Source: Nisaea denitrificans DSM 18348
Lineage (GTDB): Bacteria; Pseudomonadota; Alphaproteobacteria; Thalassobaculales; Thalassobaculaceae
Assembly (NCBI RefSeq): GCF_000426505.1
Contig: NZ_AUFM01000011.1
Span: forward strand, 434,001 to 498,000
DNA length: 64,000 bases
Reading direction: 5' to 3'
Shown piece after piece: positions 62,216 to 64,000 of this stretch. Within the stretch, counting starts at the first letter, position 1, and each line of letters begins with the position of its first letter. The translations under genes were made by a program, and so were the position numbers. The notes beneath the pieces were generated by a model, which was given only the letters and a program-made list of their open reading frames with translations, did no database searches and was not told the origin of the DNA.

Positions 62216-63535
62216 ATGCGTCTTTCCGCTTATTTTCTGCCCACGCTGCGCGAAAATCCTAAGGAGGCGCAGATCGTCTCCCACCGCCTGATGCTGCGCG
62301 CGGGGATGATTCAGCAGGCCAGTGCCGGGATTTATTCCTGGCTTCCGCTCGGCCACAAGGTCTTGCGCAAGATCGAGCAGATCGTTCGCGAGGAACAGGA
62401 CGCGGCCGGTGCTCAGGAAGTCCTGATGCCGACCATCCAGTCTGCGGATCTCTGGCGCGAAAGCGGCCGGTACGACGATTACGGCAAGGAAATGCTGCGG
62501 ATCGAGGACCGGCACGGGCGCGACATGCTCTACGGGCCGACCAACGAGGAACTGATCACCGACATCTTCCGGACCCATGTGCGCAGCTACAAGGCGCTGC
62601 CGCTGATGCTCTATCACATCCAGTGGAAGTTCCGGGACGAGGTGCGCCCCCGGTTTGGCGTGATGCGCGGACGTGAATTCCTGATGAAGGATAATTACTC
62701 CTTTGACACGACCTATGAAGGCGCAGTCGATTCCTACAACAAGATGTTCGTCGCCTACCTGAAGACCTATGCCCGCATGGGACTTAGCGCGATTCCGATG
62801 AAAGCCGATACCGGCCCGATCGGTGGTGATCTCTCGCATGAATTCATCGTCCTTGCCGATACGGGCGAAAGCGGTGTGTTCTACGATCAAGCTTGGGAGA
62901 AGCAGGATTTCGCCAACATGACCGTGGATTACGCGGACATGGACGCAGTGACCGGTATCGTCGAGCGCTATACGTCACTCTATGCCGCGACTGACGAGAA
63001 GCACGTTCCGGGCGAGGCACCGGTGCCCGAGGAAAACCTGAAGGAACGCCGGGGTATCGAGGTCGGCCAGATCTTCTATTTCGGCACCAAGTACTCGGAA
63101 CCGCTGGGGGCTACGGTCTCGGCGCCGGAAGGCGGGGACGTGCCGGTGCATATGGGCTCCTATGGAGTCGGGGTATCCCGGCTGGTCGGTGCGATCATCG
63201 AAGCGAGCCACGACGACAAGGGCATCATCTGGCCGGAGCAGGTCGCTCCCTTCACGGTTGGCATAGCCAATCTGAAAACCGATGACGAGGGATGCACAAC
63301 GGTCTGCGAGGACCTATATGCCAAGCTCGCGGCGGCTGGTATCGAGACGTTGATCGATGATCGGGACGAGCGTCCTGGCGCGAAGATGGCCAATCTCGAT
63401 CTTATCGGCGTGCCGTGGCAGATCCTTGTCGGACCGCGCGGGCTGAAGTCCGGTGTGGTCGAGGTGAAGAACCGCAAGAGCGGCGAGGTCGAGGAAATGA
63501 CACCGGAAGCTGTCCTGAACAGATTTGCTTCCTGA
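62216..63535 (+). CDS. proS: prolyl-tRNA synthetase (short alphaproteobacterial type)
   Basis: Charges tRNA-Pro, 439 residues. Class II motif 1 ([18 protein letters not shown], near 38), motif 2 ([22 protein letters not shown], near 138-159) and motif 3 ([16 protein letters not shown], near 308-323) are present. There is an anticodon-binding domain from about 345. The insertion editing domain of longer bacterial ProRS is absent, as usual in alphaproteobacteria, which rely on separate editing proteins. ATG 62216 starts [14 protein letters not shown]. Confidence 0.97.
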   Translation: MRLSAYFLPTLRENPKEAQIVSHRLMLRAGMIQQASAGIYSWLPLGHKVLRKIEQIVREEQDAAGAQEVLMPTIQSADLWRESGRYDDYGKEMLRIEDRHGRDMLYGPTNEELITDIFRTHVRSYKALPLMLYHIQWKFRDEVRPRFGVMRGREFLMKDNYSFDTTYEGAVDSYNKMFVAYLKTYARMGLSAIPMKADTGPIGGDLSHEFIVLADTGESGVFYDQAWEKQDFANMTVDYADMDAVTGIVERYTSLYAATDEKHVPGEAPVPEENLKERRGIEVGQIFYFGTKYSEPLGATVSAPEGGDVPVHMGSYGVGVSRLVGAIIEASHDDKGIIWPEQVAPFTVGIANLKTDDEGCTTVCEDLYAKLAAAGIETLIDDRDERPGAKMANLDLIGVPWQILVGPRGLKSGVVEVKNRKSGEVEEMTPEAVLNRFAS

Positions 63536-63561
63536 ATGGGTCCGGTTCTAAGGGGTTCTTA

Positions 63562-64000
63562 ATGTTCGGCATTTTTGAGCGCATGGTCGCCATGCGGTAT
63601 CTGCGCTCCCGCCGCCAGGAAGGCTTTATCTCCGTCATCGCGGGTTTTTCCCTGCTCGGTATCGGCCTTGGGGTGGCGACCCTGATCATCGTCATGTCGG
63701 TGATGAACGGCTTCCGGGCAGAGCTGGTCGGTCGGATTCTCGGTCTCAACGGCCATATGTCGGTCTACAGCAAGGGCGCACCGATCCAGGGGTTCGACGA
63801 TCTCGCGGTCAGGATCGGCGAAATACCGGGCGTGCTGACGGTCACACCGCAGCTCGAGGGCCAAGTCATGGCGATGGCGAACGGCATCGCCTCTGGCGCT
63901 CTGGTGCGCGGTCTCCGGGCCAGTGCACTGCTCAGCCGGCAGATCGTTCCCGACAATATCATTGCCGGATCGCTGGAGGAATTCAGTGGCAAGAGCGGCG
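63562..64000 (+). CDS. lipoprotein-releasing ABC transporter permease LolC/LolE family (5' part)
   Basis: The first 146 codons of a LolC/E-type permease start at ATG 63562 and run off the window end. FERMVAMRYLRSRRQEGFISVIAGFSLLGIGLGVATLIIVMSVMNGFR is the family N-terminus with its first membrane span (about 24-46), followed by the periplasmic MacB-like region (GHMSVYSKGAP onward). It would release lipoproteins from the inner membrane for transfer to LolA. proS-lolC-lolD is a standard alphaproteobacterial order; lolD should follow. Confidence 0.93.
   Translation, partial: MFGIFERMVAMRYLRSRRQEGFISVIAGFSLLGIGLGVATLIIVMSVMNGFRAELVGRILGLNGHMSVYSKGAPIQGFDDLAVRIGEIPGVLTVTPQLEGQVMAMANGIASGALVRGLRASALLSRQIVPDNIIAGSLEEFSGKSG

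Overview
The window reads as GC-rich chromosomal DNA of a free-living alphaproteobacterium, most like Rhodospirillales (Nisaea/Thalassobaculum-type). The reasons are: the conserved order rpoZ, RSH, DUF2062, pdxJ, acpS, lepB, rnc, era, recO, parC; a short 439-residue prolyl-tRNA synthetase; an LdtR-type MarR regulator; a Bpt-type leucyltransferase; a bactofilin paired with an M23 protease; and a heterotetrameric sarcosine oxidase. This placement rests on family recognition, not on a database search. I see no rRNA, tRNA, CRISPR array, transposase, integrase or phage gene.

Layout. 1-4.9 kb: truncated 2-hydroxyacid dehydrogenase, RraA-like protein, methylglyoxal synthase, DUF6285 plus phosphotransferase, RidA and a tyrosine phosphatase. 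4.9-10.2 kb: a complete minus-strand peptide/nickel-type ABC importer (solute-binding protein, two permeases, two ATPases). 10.35-12.2 kb: SDR, hotdog thioesterase and LysE exporter. 12.3-14.8 kb: a cobalt-uptake operon (cbtB, cbtA, DUF1636, NicO-type permease) behind a cobalamin riboswitch and a terminator-like hairpin. 14.9-20.1 kb: soxBDAG sarcosine oxidase, preceded by an unrecognised gene. 21.0-23.0 kb: M23 protease and bactofilin. 23.0-27.0 kb: PLP ammonia-lyase, haloacid dehalogenase and lytic transglycosylase. 27.2-30.0 kb: dapA, smpB, family-5 uracil-DNA glycosylase and NYN nuclease.

30.2-41.8 kb is the housekeeping core: folK, rpoZ, (p)ppGpp synthetase/hydrolase, DUF2062, pdxJ, acpS, lepB, rnc, era, a voltage-gated-type potassium channel, recO and parC. 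Many of these genes overlap or nearly touch, so they are probably co-transcribed. 41.8-45.0 kb: GNAT, bpt, motB and motA. 45.2-50.2 kb: flavin reductase, ilvA-type threonine ammonia-lyase, an outer-membrane barrel and a penicillin acylase. 50.2-57.0 kb: aldehyde dehydrogenase plus CaiB CoA-transferase, a CopD-like membrane protein, a GNAT, two alpha/beta hydrolases, and a low-GC gene I cannot identify. 57.0-64.0 kb: hemB, a distal valine-degradation trio (acyl-CoA dehydrogenase, 3-hydroxyisobutyryl-CoA hydrolase, 3-hydroxyisobutyrate dehydrogenase), LdtR, proS and the start of a LolC/E gene.

The most notable non-routine items are: the cobalt operon with its riboswitch, attenuator-like hairpin, 59-residue CbtB and Cys-rich DUF1636; the low-GC orphan gene at 56.0-57.0 kb; the potassium channel inserted between era and recO; an inverted-repeat cluster between the NYN gene and folK; and a tandem duplication across the ilvA stop codon. 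I found no convincing undescribed defence or mobile system.
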